The notes below the pieces were generated by a model. The model was not told the DNA's origin and searched no databases. It was given only the letters and a program-made list of their open reading frames with translations. A stretch of 64,000 bases of DNA. Source: Bradyrhizobium sp. GTDB taxonomy: Bacteria > Pseudomonadota > Alphaproteobacteria > Rhizobiales > Xanthobacteraceae. Position numbers and translations under genes: made by a program. Of this stretch, positions 34,744 through 45,228 are shown one piece after another; the first letter of the stretch is position 1, and each line of letters begins with the position of its first letter. The DNA lies in assembly GCF_016213215.1 (NCBI RefSeq), contig NZ_JACRAW010000079.1, forward strand, positions 32,600-96,599, written 5' to 3'.

Positions 34744-35818
34744 GCTGAAGTTGTCGCGCCGCGCCTTTGCCGGCGGCCTTGCCGGCGTTGTGCTCAGCCG
34801 TCGCGCCAGCGCGCAAGGCTTCGCCGGTCTGGGCGAAACTGAAACGGGCTTTGCGCCCGTCGTTCCGGGCAAGGCGTTTTCCTTTCCGGCCGATCACGGA
34901 GCGCATCCGGATTTCCGGATCGAATGGTGGTACCTGACCGCGAACCTCGTCGACACGAAAGGCAACGCCTGCGGCCTCCAATGGACGCTGTTTCGCCAGG
35001 CGATGCAGCCGAGCCCGCAACGCGAAGGCTGGGCCAACCAGCAGGTGTGGATGGGACATGCCGCCGTGACGCGCGCCCACACCCACCGTTTCGCGGAAGT
35101 TTTTGCGCGCGGCGGAGTCGGGCAGGCCGGCGTCGAGGCGAAGCCGTTCGCGGCCTGGATCGACGCGTGGGTGATGAAGGGCTCGGAGCAGACCCGCGAT
35201 GCCGCGCTGGCGCCAGTCGAACTGAAAGCCGCAGGTCCCGATTTCAGCTATGCGCTGACGCTCGAGGCCGACCGCCCCGTCGTGCTGCAGGGCGAGGCCG
35301 GCTTCAGCCGCAAGTCGGAGCGCGGCCAGGCTTCATATTACTACAGCCAGCCGTTTTTCCGCGCGCGCGGCAGCCTCACTCTCGATGACAAGCCGGTCGA
35401 GGTCACGGGCAAGGCCTGGATGGACCGCGAATGGAGCAGCCAGCCGCTGGCCTCCGACCAGACCGGCTGGGACTGGTTTGCGCTGCACCTTTCTTCGGGC
35501 GACAAGCTGATGCTGTATCGCCTGCGCCAAAGCGACGGCCATGATTACCCGTTCGGCAATTGGATCTTCGAGGACGGCAGAACGCGGCAGATCTCGGGCG
35601 CGGATATCCAGCTCAAACCGAAGACCCCGATCGAGATCGCGGGCCGCAAGCTGCCGGTCGAATGGCAGATCGCAATTCCCTCGTTCGGACTGTCGATCGC
35701 CTGCAAGCCGCTCAATGCTCATGCCTGGAACGGAACCGGCTTTTCCTATTGGGAAGGCCCGATCAGCTTCGATGGCAGCCACACCGGCGTAGGCTATCTG
35801 GAAATGACCGGCTATTAA
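34733..35818 (+). CDS. CrtC/AttH-like lipocalin-fold protein, Tat-type signal
   Basis: 361 aa. N-terminus LKLSRRAFAGGLAGVVLS resembles a Tat signal. Then come the CrtC/AttH features HPDFRIEWWYLTANL, QWTLFRQAM, GHAAVTRAHTHRFAEVFAR, KAWMDREWSSQ and GWDWFALHLSSGDKLMLYRLR. CrtC adds water to carotenoid precursors; AttH homologues have no proven reaction. Starts inside the permease gene (11-nt overlap), so they are produced together. Likely acts in the periplasm on the substrate handled by the ABC complex (inference). Confidence 0.87.
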   Translation: MSGELKLSRRAFAGGLAGVVLSRRASAQGFAGLGETETGFAPVVPGKAFSFPADHGAHPDFRIEWWYLTANLVDTKGNACGLQWTLFRQAMQPSPQREGWANQQVWMGHAAVTRAHTHRFAEVFARGGVGQAGVEAKPFAAWIDAWVMKGSEQTRDAALAPVELKAAGPDFSYALTLEADRPVVLQGEAGFSRKSERGQASYYYSQPFFRARGSLTLDDKPVEVTGKAWMDREWSSQPLASDQTGWDWFALHLSSGDKLMLYRLRQSDGHDYPFGNWIFEDGRTRQISGADIQLKPKTPIEIAGRKLPVEWQIAIPSFGLSIACKPLNAHAWNGTGFSYWEGPISFDGSHTGVGYLEMTGY

Positions 35819-35849
35819 GCTGTGCCATCGTTTTGATTGGGGACGATCC

Positions 35850-36242
35850 ATGACATATCACTTTACCGCCCTGGTGACGCTGCTCGCTATCCTGTTCTAC
35901 TTCTTCACCAGCGTGAGCGTCGCGCGGGCGCGCGCGACCTACGGCATCCAGGCGCCGGCGATCTCGGGAAATCCCGAATTCGAACGCATCTTCCGCGTGC
36001 AGATGAACACGCTGGAGTTTCTTCCAGTGTTTCTGCCTTCGCTCTGGCTGTTCGCCGTCTATATCGGCGATGGCATCGCGGCGGCACTCGGCGCGCTGTG
36101 GATCATCGGCCGTATCGTCTATTACGTCGGCTATACGAGAGCCGCGGAAAAGCGCGGACCCGGCTTCGGCATCCAGGCCCTCGCTGCCATTGCGCTGTGG
36201 GTCGGAGCGCTGGGAGCGGTCGGCTGGCGCCTGATGCATTGA
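35850..36242 (+). CDS. MAPEG-family membrane protein
   Basis: 130 aa, four membrane helices. It has the MAPEG hallmark FERIFRVQMNTLEFLPVF after helix 1 and the RIVYYVGYTRAAEKRGPGF loop. Eukaryotic MAPEG proteins conjugate glutathione or make eicosanoids; bacterial ones are mostly of unknown function, some with glutathione transferase activity. 31 bp after the CrtC-like gene, possibly in the same transcript. Confidence 0.88.
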   Translation: MTYHFTALVTLLAILFYFFTSVSVARARATYGIQAPAISGNPEFERIFRVQMNTLEFLPVFLPSLWLFAVYIGDGIAAALGALWIIGRIVYYVGYTRAAEKRGPGFGIQALAAIALWVGALGAVGWRLMH

Positions 36243-36400
36243 TCGGCGACCGGCGGCCTGGGCAGGCCTGTGTGCCGCAGAACGGAAAATTCAGTTGGCG
36301 CGATCAGTCATCGAGGCCATCATTCGGCAATGACGGCCGCACCGGGCTCGGTTAGATTATCTGGACAAACAATGGCCATTGTTCCGGGAGAGACGACCAG

Positions 36401-37555
36401 GTGCATCGAGGGCGCGTCGTATTCGGAGCGATGGACGAGGTCGTGTTCGGCCATCCGGCCGCCGAAGCCATCAGCGAACAACTGGACCGGTTGGGCTCAC
36501 GCCGCGCCTTTCTCATGGTCAGCGGTACGCTCAACCGGCAAACCGACGAAATCGACAGGATACGCAAGTCGCTGGGACCCCGCTGCGCCGGCATATTTGA
36601 CGCCATGCCGGCGCACACGCCCCGCGAGGCCGTGATCGCGGCCACCAACGCGGCTCGCGCGGTCGATGCCGATCTCATCGTTACCGTCGGGGGCGGCTCG
36701 ATCACCGATGGCGCCAAGGCCGTGCAGCTCTGTCTCGCCAACGGCATTGACACTGTCGAAGGCATCGACAGGATTCGCGTCGTGAAGGGCGTTGCGCCCG
36801 AGATGGTCGCACCAACGGTACGGCAGATCAGCGTGCCGACCACGATTGCCGGCGGCGAGTTCAGCGCGATTGCGGGCGTCACCAACCGCCGCACCAACGT
36901 CAAGGAAATGCTGCGCCATCCGCTGGTGATGCCGCGCGCAACGATGCTTGATCCGGCCATCACCGTCCACACACCGGAATGGCTGTTTCTGTCGACCGGC
37001 ATCCGCGCGGTAGATCACTGCGTCGAGGCGATCTGTTCGCGCGAGACCCATCCCTTTGCCGACGCGCAATCGGTCAAGGGCCTGTCAATGCTTGCCCAGG
37101 CGCTGCCGCGGGTCAAAGCCGATCCTTCCGACCTCGATGCGCGTATGGATGCCCAGATCGGCACCTGGCTGTCTATGGGTGCCCTGGCGATGGGCGTACC
37201 GATGGGCGCGAGCCACGGCATCGGCTACGTGCTCGGCTCGGCCTTCGACGTTCCTCATGGCTACACATCATGTGTCATGCTGCCGGCGGTGATGCGCTGG
37301 AACAGGCCCGACAATGCCGATCGCCAGGCGCTGGTTGCTTCCGCAATGGGACATCCCGGTGCGGACGCCGCCGACGTGCTGGACCAGTTCATCCGCGCGC
37401 TCGGAATGCCGCGCAGCCTGAAAGAGGTCGGCGTTGCGCCCGAGCACTTTGATCGCATCGCCGAGCAGGCGATGGCAACGCCATGGGTGCCGCGCAATCC
37501 GCGCCGGATCGAGAGCCCGGCGCAAATCCACGAAATCCTGCTTCTTGCCGCATGA
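36401..37555 (+). CDS. Iron-containing alcohol dehydrogenase / maleylacetate reductase-like
   Basis: 384 aa NAD(P)H-linked oxidoreductase. NAD motif LIVTVGGGSITDGAKAV. Metal-binding His/Asp residues lie in STGIRAVDHCVEAI, MGASHGIGYVLG and VPHGYTSCVMLP. The short opening MHRGRVVFGAMDEVVFG matches maleylacetate reductases, which reduce maleylacetate to 3-oxoadipate in aromatic degradation; simple alcohol dehydrogenase activity is the alternative. GTG start with GGGAGAG upstream. 16 bp before the acyl-CoA synthetase gene, so likely one operon. Confidence 0.8.
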   Translation: MHRGRVVFGAMDEVVFGHPAAEAISEQLDRLGSRRAFLMVSGTLNRQTDEIDRIRKSLGPRCAGIFDAMPAHTPREAVIAATNAARAVDADLIVTVGGGSITDGAKAVQLCLANGIDTVEGIDRIRVVKGVAPEMVAPTVRQISVPTTIAGGEFSAIAGVTNRRTNVKEMLRHPLVMPRATMLDPAITVHTPEWLFLSTGIRAVDHCVEAICSRETHPFADAQSVKGLSMLAQALPRVKADPSDLDARMDAQIGTWLSMGALAMGVPMGASHGIGYVLGSAFDVPHGYTSCVMLPAVMRWNRPDNADRQALVASAMGHPGADAADVLDQFIRALGMPRSLKEVGVAPEHFDRIAEQAMATPWVPRNPRRIESPAQIHEILLLAA

Positions 37556-37571
37556 TCCTTGAGGAGATTTG

Positions 37572-39122
37572 ATGTACACCGCCACGCATGCCCGTCTTCG
37601 TCCACTGCAACCCGCCTTCATCATGGCGAATTCGGGAGAGACCGTCACCTATCGCGAACTCGACGCGCGCACCAATCGCCTGGCGCATCTGTTCCGCAAG
37701 CACGGCTTGAAACGGCTCGATCACTATTCGATCTTCATGGAGAACAACAGCCGCTATCTCGAATCCTGCGGCGCTGGCGAACGCTCCGGGCTCTATTACA
37801 CCTGCGTGAATTCCTACCTGACGCCAAGCGAACTCGCCTACATCCTCACCAACAGCCAGTCGCGCGTCCTCATCACCTCGGTGGCAAAGCTCGACGTGGC
37901 GCGCGATGCCATCAAGCAGTGCCCGAACGTCGAACTTTGCATCGTGGCGGACGGCGCGGGCGAAAGCGACCGCATCGTCGGACTTGAGCAGGCGACCGCA
38001 GGCCTGGCCCAGACCCCGATCGCCGACGAGTCTCTGGGGACCCCGATGCTGTATTCCTCCGGCACGACCGGCAGGCCCAAGGGAATCCTGCGCCCCCTGC
38101 CGGAACAGCCGCCCAAACAGCCCTTGCCATTGTTCGACTTCCTGCAGAAGCTCTGGCTCTACCGCGAAGGCATGATCTATCTGTCGCCCGCGCCGCTGTA
38201 CCACTCCGCACCGCAGGCCGCGGTCAGCATCACCATCCGCACAGGCGGCACCGCCATCATCATGGAGAACTTCGATCCGGAGCGCTATCTGCAGCTTGTC
38301 GAGAAATGGGGCATCACCCACACGCAGCTGGTGCCGACGATGTTCTCGCGCATGCTCAAGCTGCCCGAAGCGGTGCGCAAGCGCTATGACATCTCCTCCC
38401 TAGAAGTCGCCGTCCATGCCGCCGCGCCCTGCCCGGTCCAGGTCAAGGACGAGATGATCAAGTGGTGGGGACCGATCATCCACGAATATTACGGTGCGAC
38501 CGAAGGGCTGGGCTTCACCGCCTGCAACACCGAGGAATGGCTGGCGCATCGCGGCACCGTTGGCAAGGTCCTGCTCGGCGAGCTGCACATTCTCGATGAG
38601 AACATGAAGGAGTGCCCGACCGGTACGGCGGGCACGGTTTGGTTCAAGACCGCAACGCCGTTCGAATATTTCGATGATCCGGAAAAGACCAAGGAAGCCC
38701 GCTCGGCGGACGGGACCATGAGCACGGTCGGCGACGTCGGCTATGTCGATGCCGACGGTTATCTCTATCTCACCGATCGCTCGACCTTCATGATCATCTC
38801 CGGCGGCGTGAACATCTATCCGCAGGAATGCGAGAACCTCCTGATCACCCATCCGAAGGTCGCGGATGCCGCCGTGTTCGGCGTGCCCAACGCCGACCTC
38901 GGCGAGGAGGTGAAGGCCGTGGTGCAGCCGATGCCCGGCATCGTGCCCGACGCCGCGCTGGCGGAGGAATTGATCGCCTTCTGCAGCGGGTCGCTGGCGC
39001 GGCAGAAGGTGCCGCGCTCGATCGACTTCGAGAAGGAATTGCCGCGGTTGCCTACGGGCAAGCTCTATAAACGCATTCTGCGCGACCGCTACTGGGGCAA
39101 CAAGACCTCGCGGATCGTCTGA
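37572..39122 (+). CDS. Acyl-CoA synthetase (AMP-forming)
   Basis: 516 aa ANL-superfamily enzyme that activates a carboxylic acid to its CoA ester with ATP. A3 motif MLYSSGTTGRPKGI, A5 YYGATEGLG, A7/A8 GDVGYVDADGYLYLTDRSTFMIISGGVNIYP, and A10 LPRLPTGKLYKR with the catalytic Lys. ATG 37572 is preceded by GAGGAG at ideal spacing; the TTG three bases earlier is not used. Follows the maleylacetate-reductase-like gene. Substrate undetermined. Confidence 0.92.
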   Translation: MYTATHARLRPLQPAFIMANSGETVTYRELDARTNRLAHLFRKHGLKRLDHYSIFMENNSRYLESCGAGERSGLYYTCVNSYLTPSELAYILTNSQSRVLITSVAKLDVARDAIKQCPNVELCIVADGAGESDRIVGLEQATAGLAQTPIADESLGTPMLYSSGTTGRPKGILRPLPEQPPKQPLPLFDFLQKLWLYREGMIYLSPAPLYHSAPQAAVSITIRTGGTAIIMENFDPERYLQLVEKWGITHTQLVPTMFSRMLKLPEAVRKRYDISSLEVAVHAAAPCPVQVKDEMIKWWGPIIHEYYGATEGLGFTACNTEEWLAHRGTVGKVLLGELHILDENMKECPTGTAGTVWFKTATPFEYFDDPEKTKEARSADGTMSTVGDVGYVDADGYLYLTDRSTFMIISGGVNIYPQECENLLITHPKVADAAVFGVPNADLGEEVKAVVQPMPGIVPDAALAEELIAFCSGSLARQKVPRSIDFEKELPRLPTGKLYKRILRDRYWGNKTSRIV

Positions 39123-39634
39123 CGACGCGTCAAAGCGAGCGCCCGGCGAACGGGTGGCAGGCGCTGCCCGGTCCGCATCAGAACCCGGCGGTCCGCAACC
39201 TGCAAAGACAATGACAAGCGTTGGCACGGATGGCGCCCGCTGCTGACGATTTGGTGCTCGCAGCGCTTTGGACGTTGTCAAAATCGCGACCGCCGGCCGA
39301 ACCCCCTGAGTTCAGCCGCGGTTAAAGTTTGCCGCAGGTCTCAAGGTCGGAAGTCCTGCACCTGAATGACCGCGATACGCCGGTCACGCACACGCTTTCG
39401 GTTCGACGCGGAAGCAAGCAGGTAACACGTAGCTGACGCGCCCTGTGAGCCGGGATCGTACCAAGGCAGCGCGACTGCGCCGCTTCGCCGCATTGCCGTA
39501 TGCGAGACCGGCACGCGTTCTCCTCGGCCAAATTGCCCATACGAGCGCGGGATTGCGGGTTGCGTGCGCTGCCCAGCATCGGTATCGTCGCCGTCAATCA
39601 GGGCCGAAACGGCCGAAGGTCGAGGGAGGAAGGC
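39123..39634. other. Long leader before the second peptide ABC operon
   Basis: 512 bp with no supported gene. A reading frame continues through from 39500 into the binding-protein gene, but a strong ribosome site directly before ATG 39635 and the signal peptide fix the start there. No clear palindrome, terminator or sigma-54 promoter was found. Confidence 0.5.
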
Positions 39635-41233
39635 ATGCGGAGCGTGCGGGCGCTCGCCGTCGTGGCGGCGTTTTCGGTATTTGCAGTCTCAAACATCGCG
39701 CTTGCGGGCGAGCCCAAACAGGGCGGCATCCTGCGGATGTACCACCGCGACAGCCCGGGCAGCGCCTCGATCCATGAAGGCGCGACCTATTCGCTCAATG
39801 TTCCCTTCATGCCGGTCTTCAACAATCTCGTCCTCTATAAGCAGGATGTTCCGCAAAACAGCATGAACTCGATCGTTCCGGACCTCGCCGAAAGCTGGGC
39901 CTGGAGCGCCGACAACAAGAAGCTGACCTTCAAATTGCGGCAGGGGGTCAAATGGCACGATGGCAAGCCGTTCACCGCCGCCGACGTGAAATGCACCTTC
40001 GACATGCTGATGGGCAAGTCGCAGCAGAAGTTCCGCCAGAACCCGCGCAAGGCCTGGTACAGCGAGGTCAACGACCTCACGACCAATGGCGACTTCGAGG
40101 TCTCGTTCAATCTGAAGCGGCCGCAGCCGTCGCTCCTGGCGCTGCTCGCCTCGGGGTATACGCCGGTCTACCCCTGCCACGTCTCGCCGGGAGACATGCG
40201 CACGAATCCGATCGGGACCGGTCCGTTCAAATTCGTCGAGTTCAAGGCCAACGAGTCGATCAAGCTGACGCGCAACCCGGACTACTGGAAGAAGGGCCGG
40301 CCTTATCTCGACGGGATAGAGCTCACCATCATCACGAACCGCTCGACCGCCATTCTCGCCTTTGTCGCCGGCAAGTTCGACATGACCTTCCCGACGGAGG
40401 TGACGATTCCGCTGGTGAAGGACGTCAAGACGCAGGCACCGAACGCGATCTGCGAGATCACGCCGACCAACGTCTCGACCAACATCATCGTCAATTCGAG
40501 TTCACCGCCGTTCGATAACCAGGACATCCGCCGCGCCATGGCGCTCGCGCTCGACCGCAAGGCCTTCACCTCGATCCTGTTCGAGGGACAGGCGGATATC
40601 GGCGGCACCATGCTGCCGGCGCCCGCAGGCCTGTGGGCGATGCCGAAGGAAATGCTCGAAACCGTTCCGGGTTACGGCCCCGACGTGAATGCCAACCGCG
40701 AGGAAGCGCGCAAGCTGATGCAGAAAGCGGGCTACGGCCCGGACAAGCGTCTCGCGGTCAAGATCTCCACCCGCAACATCTCGATCTATCGCGACCCTGC
40801 GGTGATCCTGATCGACCAGCTCAAGAGCATCTATATCGACGGCGAGCTTGACGTGGTGGAGACCGCCAACTGGTTCCCGAAGGTCGCCCGCAAGGACTTT
40901 ACGCTCGGCCTCAACCTGACCGGCAACGCGGTCGATGATCCCGACCAGTCCTTCTTCGAGAACTATTCCTGCGGGTCCGAGCGCAACTACACCAATTACT
41001 GCAACAAGGAAATCGAAAAGCTGTTCGACGAGCAGTCGCAGGAGACCAACATCGAAAAACGCAAGAAGCTGGTCTGGGAGATCGACAAGAAGCTTCAGGA
41101 GGATGTCGCCCGACCCATCATCTTCCACAGCCGCATGGGTAGCTGCTGGCAGCCCTATGTAAAGGGCATCACCATGATGGTGAACAGCTCCTATAACGGC
41201 TATCGCTACGAGGACGTGTGGCTCGACAAGTGA
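39635..41233 (+). CDS. Periplasmic binding protein, SBP family 5
   Basis: 532 aa. Signal peptide MRSVRALAVVAAFSVFAVSN with cleavage near ALA-GEP, then the family-5 pattern PKQGGILRMYHRD, KLTFKLRQGVKWHDGKPFTAADVKCTF, a GTGPFKFVEFK segment and DDPDQSFFENYSCGSERNY. ATG follows GGGAGGAAGGC. First gene of the five-gene operon 39635-45118. Unlike the first importer's binding protein it has a Sec-type rather than Tat-type signal. Substrate not fixed. Confidence 0.92.
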   Translation: MRSVRALAVVAAFSVFAVSNIALAGEPKQGGILRMYHRDSPGSASIHEGATYSLNVPFMPVFNNLVLYKQDVPQNSMNSIVPDLAESWAWSADNKKLTFKLRQGVKWHDGKPFTAADVKCTFDMLMGKSQQKFRQNPRKAWYSEVNDLTTNGDFEVSFNLKRPQPSLLALLASGYTPVYPCHVSPGDMRTNPIGTGPFKFVEFKANESIKLTRNPDYWKKGRPYLDGIELTIITNRSTAILAFVAGKFDMTFPTEVTIPLVKDVKTQAPNAICEITPTNVSTNIIVNSSSPPFDNQDIRRAMALALDRKAFTSILFEGQADIGGTMLPAPAGLWAMPKEMLETVPGYGPDVNANREEARKLMQKAGYGPDKRLAVKISTRNISIYRDPAVILIDQLKSIYIDGELDVVETANWFPKVARKDFTLGLNLTGNAVDDPDQSFFENYSCGSERNYTNYCNKEIEKLFDEQSQETNIEKRKKLVWEIDKKLQEDVARPIIFHSRMGSCWQPYVKGITMMVNSSYNGYRYEDVWLDK

Positions 41234-41278
41234 AGTCCGCGAGCGGTGCGACGTTGAGAATTTTGACAGGAGTAGAGG

Positions 41279-42226
<948 letters not shown>

Positions 42227-42234
42227 GAGAGAAA

Positions 42235-43128
42235 GTGTCCGCGATCGAGTACGAGACTGAATTAAGACGTGCCGGCGTCGGCGCGACGCAAGGCTGGCGT
42301 CGTGCGTTCTATCTCGCGCAACGGCACGTGCTCGGCGCCGCCGGGCTCATCATCATGAGCGTCTTCGTGCTGACGGCCGTCTTCGCCGATTTTCTCGCGC
42401 GTTTTGATCCCTTGACGGTCGATTCCGCTCATGCGCTGGCCGGTCCCAGCTGGCAGCACTGGATGGGCACCGACTCCTTCGGCCGCGATGTCTTCAGCCG
42501 GATCATCCACGGCGCGCGCATCTCGCTCGCGGTCGGCATCGGCTCGACGGCGCTTGGCTCCTCCATCGGAGTGATCGTCGGCCTCGCTTCCGGCTACCTG
42601 TCCGGCTGGGTCGACCTGATGTTCCAGCGCATCACCGATGTCCTGCAGGCGCTGCCGCTGCTGGTGCTGGCGCTGGTGATGACCGCGGCGCTCGGGCCGT
42701 CGCTGCCGAACGTCATCATCGCCATCGCGATCCCGCTGATCCCGACGGTTTCCCGCGTGATCCGCGCCAACACCCTGGCCCTGCGCGAGCAGCCCTTCGT
42801 CGAAGCCGCCAAGTCCATCGGAATGAGCGAAATGCGGATCGCGCTGCGCCATGTCCTGCCCAACACGATGGCGCCGCTGATCGTGCTCGCGACCGCCCAG
42901 CTCGGCTCGACCATCCTGACCGAGGCATCACTGTCGTTCCTGGGGCTCGGCATTCCCGAACCCTATCCGTCCTGGGGACGCATGCTGTCGGAGTCCGCCG
43001 CGGAATACATCCGCACTGCGCCGTGGCTGGTCATCTTCCCAGGGGTCGCGATCAGCCTCGCCGTCTTCGGTACCAACCTGTTTGGCGACGCGCTGCGCGA
43101 CGTTCTCGATCCAAGGCAGCGCGGCTGA
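42235..43128 (+). CDS. Peptide-type ABC permease (DppC family)
   Basis: 297 aa. N-terminal cytoplasmic stretch, TM1 [24 protein letters not shown], the DppC block [27 protein letters not shown] loop [25 protein letters not shown], and ending [17 protein letters not shown] start (GTGTCCGCG) preceded by AGGAGAG. The stop overlaps the next start (TGATG). Pairs with the upstream permease. Confidence 0.92.
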   Translation: MSAIEYETELRRAGVGATQGWRRAFYLAQRHVLGAAGLIIMSVFVLTAVFADFLARFDPLTVDSAHALAGPSWQHWMGTDSFGRDVFSRIIHGARISLAVGIGSTALGSSIGVIVGLASGYLSGWVDLMFQRITDVLQALPLLVLALVMTAALGPSLPNVIIAIAIPLIPTVSRVIRANTLALREQPFVEAAKSIGMSEMRIALRHVLPNTMAPLIVLATAQLGSTILTEASLSFLGLGIPEPYPSWGRMLSESAAEYIRTAPWLVIFPGVAISLAVFGTNLFGDALRDVLDPRQRG

Positions 43129-44135
43129 TGAGCATGGCTTCGGATCTCGTTCTCGACGTAAAGAACCTGAGGACGGTGTTCTTCACCAATTCCGGCCTGT
43201 TCAAGGCGGTCGACGATCTCTCCTTCAGCGTTCGCCGTGGCGAGACGCTGGCGATCGTCGGCGAGTCCGGCTGCGGCAAGAGCGTGACCGCGCTCTCCCT
43301 GATGCGTCTGGTGCCCGACCCTCCTGGCCGGATCGTCGGCGGCTCGATCCTGCTCGAAGGCACCGATCTGCTCGCGCTCGACGACGACAGGATGCGGCAG
43401 ATCCGGGGAAATCGCATCTCCATGATCTTCCAGGAACCGATGACTTCGCTCAACCCGGTGATTCGCATCGGCGACCAGATTGCCGAAGCCGTGCGTCTGC
43501 ACCGGACAAAGACGCCCAGGGAAGCCTGGGACACCGCGGTCGAAATGCTGCGTCTTGTGCGCATTCCCGAACCGGCGCGGCGGGCGACGGAATATCCGCA
43601 CCAGCTCTCCGGCGGCATGCGCCAGCGCGCCATGATCGCGATGGCGCTGGCTTGCCGGCCGGCGCTATTGATCGCCGACGAGCCGACCACGGCCCTCGAC
43701 GTCACCATCCAGGCGCAGATTCTGGCGCTGATGCTCGACTTGCAGAAGGAACTCGGCACCGGGCTCGTGCTGATCACCCATGACCTCGGCGTGGTCGCGC
43801 AGACCGCGCAGCGCGTCATCGTGATGTATGCCGGCAGGAAAGTCGAAGAGGCAACAGTGGAGGCGCTGTTCGATAATCCCCGGCATCCCTATACCCGCGG
43901 TCTGATGGCGTCGATCCCGGCGTTGCCGTCCCCGGGCGCGGCCCCCCAGGAACGCCTCGCCGAGATTCCGGGTACCGTGCCGTCGCTGGCGCGCTTGTCC
44001 AAGGGCTGCGCCTTTGCACCGCGCTGCCGGCTCGCGGTCAAGCGCTGCGAAGAGGAATACCCACAGCTCGAGGACTTCGGCGGCAGACATCTGGCGGCGT
44101 GCTGGCGCGCGGCGGAACTGACGGAGGTGGCATGA
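43128..44135 (+). CDS. Peptide-type ABC ATPase (DppD family)
   Basis: 335 aa. Walker [16 protein letters not shown]-loop [13 protein letters not shown], signature [15 protein letters not shown], Walker [16 protein letters not shown]-loop LITHDLGVV. The C-terminal Opp/Dpp domain has the cysteine pattern GCAFAPRC...RC...AC, which the fused ATPase's first half in the other system lacks. Coupled to both neighbours by overlaps (TGATG upstream, ATGA downstream). Confidence 0.94.
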   Translation: MSMASDLVLDVKNLRTVFFTNSGLFKAVDDLSFSVRRGETLAIVGESGCGKSVTALSLMRLVPDPPGRIVGGSILLEGTDLLALDDDRMRQIRGNRISMIFQEPMTSLNPVIRIGDQIAEAVRLHRTKTPREAWDTAVEMLRLVRIPEPARRATEYPHQLSGGMRQRAMIAMALACRPALLIADEPTTALDVTIQAQILALMLDLQKELGTGLVLITHDLGVVAQTAQRVIVMYAGRKVEEATVEALFDNPRHPYTRGLMASIPALPSPGAAPQERLAEIPGTVPSLARLSKGCAFAPRCRLAVKRCEEEYPQLEDFGGRHLAACWRAAELTEVA

Positions 44136-45118
44136 GCGACGCGCTGCTCGAGGTCACCGATCTCGTCAAACACTACCCGGTGCGCGCCGGCGTCCTGCGG
44201 CGCAAGGTCGGGACCGTGCACGCGGTCGACGGCGTCAGCTTCTCGGTCGGCGTCGGCGAAACACTCGGGCTTGTCGGCGAGTCCGGCTGCGGCAAGTCGA
44301 CGGTGGCGCGCGCCGTTCTGCGGCTGGTCGAGCCGACCTCCGGGCATATCCGCCTCAAGGGTGCCGACATCAGCCATCTGTCCAAGGCCGAGCTGCGACC
44401 GCATCGGAAATCGATGCAGATCGTGTTCCAGGATCCGTTTGCCTCGCTCAATCCGCGCATGACCGCGGGCGACATCGTCGGCGAGCCGCTCGGCGTGCAC
44501 GGGATCGCAGGCGGGAGCGAACTAAAGGAGCGCGTGGCAAGACTGTTCGAGCAGGTCGGCCTGCGGCCGGACCAGATGACAAATTACCCGCATCAGTTCT
44601 CCGGCGGACAGCGCCAGCGCATCTGCATTGCCCGGGCGCTGGCGCTCGACCCCAGCCTGATCGTCTGCGACGAACCGGTGTCGGCGCTCGACGTATCGAT
44701 CCAGGCGCAGGTGATCAACTTGCTGGTCGATTTGCAGCGCCGGCACGGTTTCTCCTACCTGTTCATTGCCCACGACCTTGCGGTGGTGGCGCATATCTGT
44801 CACCGCGTCGCGGTGATGTATCTCGGCCGCATCGTCGAGATTGCCGACAAGGATGAGCTATTTGCCAATCCGCGCCACCCCTACACCCAGGCGCTGCTCG
44901 CTTCCGTTCCGGTCGCCAATCCCAAGGCCAAGCGCCTCGCTCCGCTGGTCGACGGCGACGTGCCGAGCCCGGTCAATCCGCCCTCCGGCTGCGCCTTCCA
45001 CACCCGCTGCCGCTACGCCATGGAAGCTTGCCGGACGGAGCGGCCGGCACTGAAGGACGCCGGCGCAGGACATCAGGTGGCGTGTTTGCTCAATGACGGC
45101 ACGGGGCGGGTGGCATAA
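44132..45118 (+). CDS. Peptide-type ABC ATPase (DppF family)
   Basis: 328 aa. Walker [17 protein letters not shown]-loop [14 protein letters not shown], signature [15 protein letters not shown], Walker [16 protein letters not shown]-loop [10 protein letters not shown]-terminal cysteine motif [15 protein letters not shown]. Overlaps the DppD-type gene by 4 nt and ends the operon; a family A repeat lies 17 bp downstream. Confidence 0.94.
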   Translation: MSDALLEVTDLVKHYPVRAGVLRRKVGTVHAVDGVSFSVGVGETLGLVGESGCGKSTVARAVLRLVEPTSGHIRLKGADISHLSKAELRPHRKSMQIVFQDPFASLNPRMTAGDIVGEPLGVHGIAGGSELKERVARLFEQVGLRPDQMTNYPHQFSGGQRQRICIARALALDPSLIVCDEPVSALDVSIQAQVINLLVDLQRRHGFSYLFIAHDLAVVAHICHRVAVMYLGRIVEIADKDELFANPRHPYTQALLASVPVANPKAKRLAPLVDGDVPSPVNPPSGCAFHTRCRYAMEACRTERPALKDAGAGHQVACLLNDGTGRVA

Positions 45119-45134
45119 GCAGCCCAAAATCAGT

Positions 45135-45223
45135 CGTCATGCCCGCGCTCGTCGCGGGCATCCACGTCTTGCCTCGAGGATGCTCAGGAAACGTGGATGG
45201 CCGGGACAGGCCCGGCCATGACG
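45135..45223. repeat. Palindromic repeat family A, between convergent genes
   Basis: CGTCATGCCCGCG-CTCGT-CGCGGGCATCCACG on the left, CGTGGATGGCCGGGAC-AGG-CCCGGCCATGACG on the right; the CCACGT and ACGTGG parts pair across. It sits between the ends of the ABC operon and the biotin carboxylase gene, where it may act as a bidirectional terminator-like hairpin. Confidence 0.75.
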
Positions 45224-45228
45224 AAATA

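Noticed and set aside
39227..39250. Sigma-54 promoter-like TGGCAC upstream of the second ABC operon
   Set aside because: The -12 TTGC element is missing at the required spacing.
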